Source: Bacteroidales bacterium (lineage in GTDB: Bacteria; Bacteroidota; Bacteroidia; Bacteroidales; WCHB1-69). Taken from it: a DNA stretch of 7,881 nucleotides. Positions 6,923-7,881 of the stretch are shown piece after piece; within the stretch, counting starts at the first letter, position 1, and every line of letters starts with the position of its first letter. The notes under the pieces were generated by a model. It was not told the DNA's origin, searched no databases, and was given only the letters and a program-made list of their open reading frames with translations. The translations under genes were made by a program, and so were the position numbers. Location of the stretch: positions 1 through 7,881 of the forward strand of contig JAISAD010000122.1 in the NCBI GenBank assembly GCA_031266895.1. Direction: 5' to 3'.

Positions 6923-7881
6923 ATGATTGAATTGAAAATTGCAGAAGCATTAAAAGATTGTGTAAAAGCATTATATAATTTGGATATTGAAATTGATGCC
7001 AACTCGGTACTGCGGACTAATCGGGAGTTTTCGGGCGATTTTACAATTGTGGCGTTCCCTTTTGTAAAAGCGGCTAAAAAAGCGCCGGAAGCGGTGGCGG
7101 CCGAAATAGGCGACTATTTGATGGACAGGCTGGCGCACTTTACCACAATATCGGGCATTAGCAGTTCGTTAGCAGCCTTTAATGTGGTAAAAGGGTTTCT
7201 GAACCTTACTGTTGCGCCTAATTTTTGGCTCTCCTTTCTGCAGCAACATCAATCTGATGCCCATTTTGGCTTTATGCAAACGCAAGAATGTGAGCCGATT
7301 ATCGTAGAATATTCTTCACCCAATACCAACAAGCCGCTGCATCTCGGCCATATCCGCAACAATCTGTTGGGCAGTTCGATAGCGCGTATTTTAAAGGCGT
7401 GCGGTAAAAATCCCGTCAAGGTGAATCTGGTGAACGACCGGGGAATCCATATCTGCAAGTCAATGCTGGCATGGATGCGGTTTGGCAATGGCGAAACGCC
7501 TGAAAGCTCCGGCATAAAAGGCGACCACCTGGCAGGGAAATATTATGTAGAGTTTGATAAGCAGTATAAGCTGCAAATTGCCCAATTGATGGCCGCAGGC
7601 AAGAGCGAGGAAGAGGCAGGCAAATGTGCGCCGCTGCTGCTGGAGGCTCAGGATATGCTGCGCCGGTGGGAAGCCGGCGATGCCGAAATACGCACTCTCT
7701 GGCAAAAGATGAACAGCTGGGTTTATCAGGGCTTTGAGGATACTTACCGGCGCATGGGGGTTAGTTTCGATAAAACCTATTATGAATCAGATACCTACAT
7801 TGCAGGCAAGGCATTAATAGAGGAGGGCTTGCAAAACGGGGCTTTTTATCGCAGGGAAGATGGATCGGTGTGGGTGGATTT
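6923..7881 (+). CDS. argS: Arginyl-tRNA synthetase, 5' part (3' end outside window)
   Basis: The frame from ATG 6923 stays open to the window edge: 319 codons plus two bases, about half of a usual ArgS. The enzyme charges tRNA-Arg with arginine using ATP in the cytoplasm. Residues ~1-115 form the ArgS-specific N-terminal domain that contacts the tRNA D-loop, including REFSGDF (34-40). The class I signature follows as SSPNTNKPLHLGH (131-143), with HLGH at 140-143 as the HIGH motif and IRNN directly after. NLVNDRGIH (168-176) continues the catalytic core. The second catalytic region and the anticodon-binding domain lie beyond the window. ATG 6923 is chosen because it gives the expected N-terminal domain and follows a matching promoter; no Shine-Dalgarno is visible. 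Codons look more GC-rich than in the MerR fragment (many gcg, ctg and cgg). Confidence 0.97.
   Translation, partial: MIELKIAEALKDCVKALYNLDIEIDANSVLRTNREFSGDFTIVAFPFVKAAKKAPEAVAAEIGDYLMDRLAHFTTISGISSSLAAFNVVKGFLNLTVAPNFWLSFLQQHQSDAHFGFMQTQECEPIIVEYSSPNTNKPLHLGHIRNNLLGSSIARILKACGKNPVKVNLVNDRGIHICKSMLAWMRFGNGETPESSGIKGDHLAGKYYVEFDKQYKLQIAQLMAAGKSEEEAGKCAPLLLEAQDMLRRWEAGDAEIRTLWQKMNSWVYQGFEDTYRRMGVSFDKTYYESDTYIAGKALIEEGLQNGAFYRREDGSVWVD

Overview
This window looks chromosomal and comes from a member of the Bacteroidota, probably order Bacteroidales. Four things support this. The longest gene ends in a type IX secretion (T9SS) C-terminal sorting domain. Both recognisable promoters carry the Bacteroidota -7 element TAnnTTTG. 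All three visible start codons lie behind AT-rich leaders without a purine-rich Shine-Dalgarno sequence. The MerR fragment, the aminotransferase and the arginyl-tRNA synthetase all read like Bacteroidota versions of their families. I cannot name the genus.

Layout, all on the + strand: (1) 1-264, the 3' part of a MerR-type regulator gene, cut by the window edge. (2) 286-1482, a complete class I/II PLP-dependent aminotransferase, aspartate aminotransferase-like, 21 bp downstream of the regulator. (3) 1483-1576, a 94-bp AT-rich gap with a promoter, a weak AT-only inverted repeat and a 7-codon upstream frame. (4) 1577-6781, one very large gene for a 1734-residue secreted, multidomain surface protein. 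(5) 6782-6922, a 141-bp gap with a second promoter of the same type and no convincing terminator. (6) 6923-7881, the 5' part of argS, cut by the window edge.

The large protein is the notable object. My reading of its order is: signal peptide; an N-terminal beta-rich module; Fn3; then four consecutive Fn3 + beta-sandwich ('jelly-roll', cleaved-adhesin/choice-of-anchor-J-like) units; then three tandem Fn3 domains; then the T9SS type A sorting domain. The units beginning at Cys313, Cys578, Cys855 and Cys1120, with the next Fn3 at Cys1382, are spaced 265, 277, 265 and 262 residues apart. Every Fn3 domain has a Cys at its start and another late in the domain, which suggests one disulfide per domain. 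I see no enzymatic domain. The simplest reading is a cell-surface adhesin or scaffold exported by Sec and then T9SS, but the ligand is unknown.

The other genes are housekeeping (amino-acid metabolism, translation) or local regulation, and nothing here ties them functionally to the surface protein. The regulator and aminotransferase may be co-transcribed. The surface protein and argS each appear to have their own promoter. I found no tRNA or rRNA genes, CRISPR arrays, insertion sequences or attachment sites.
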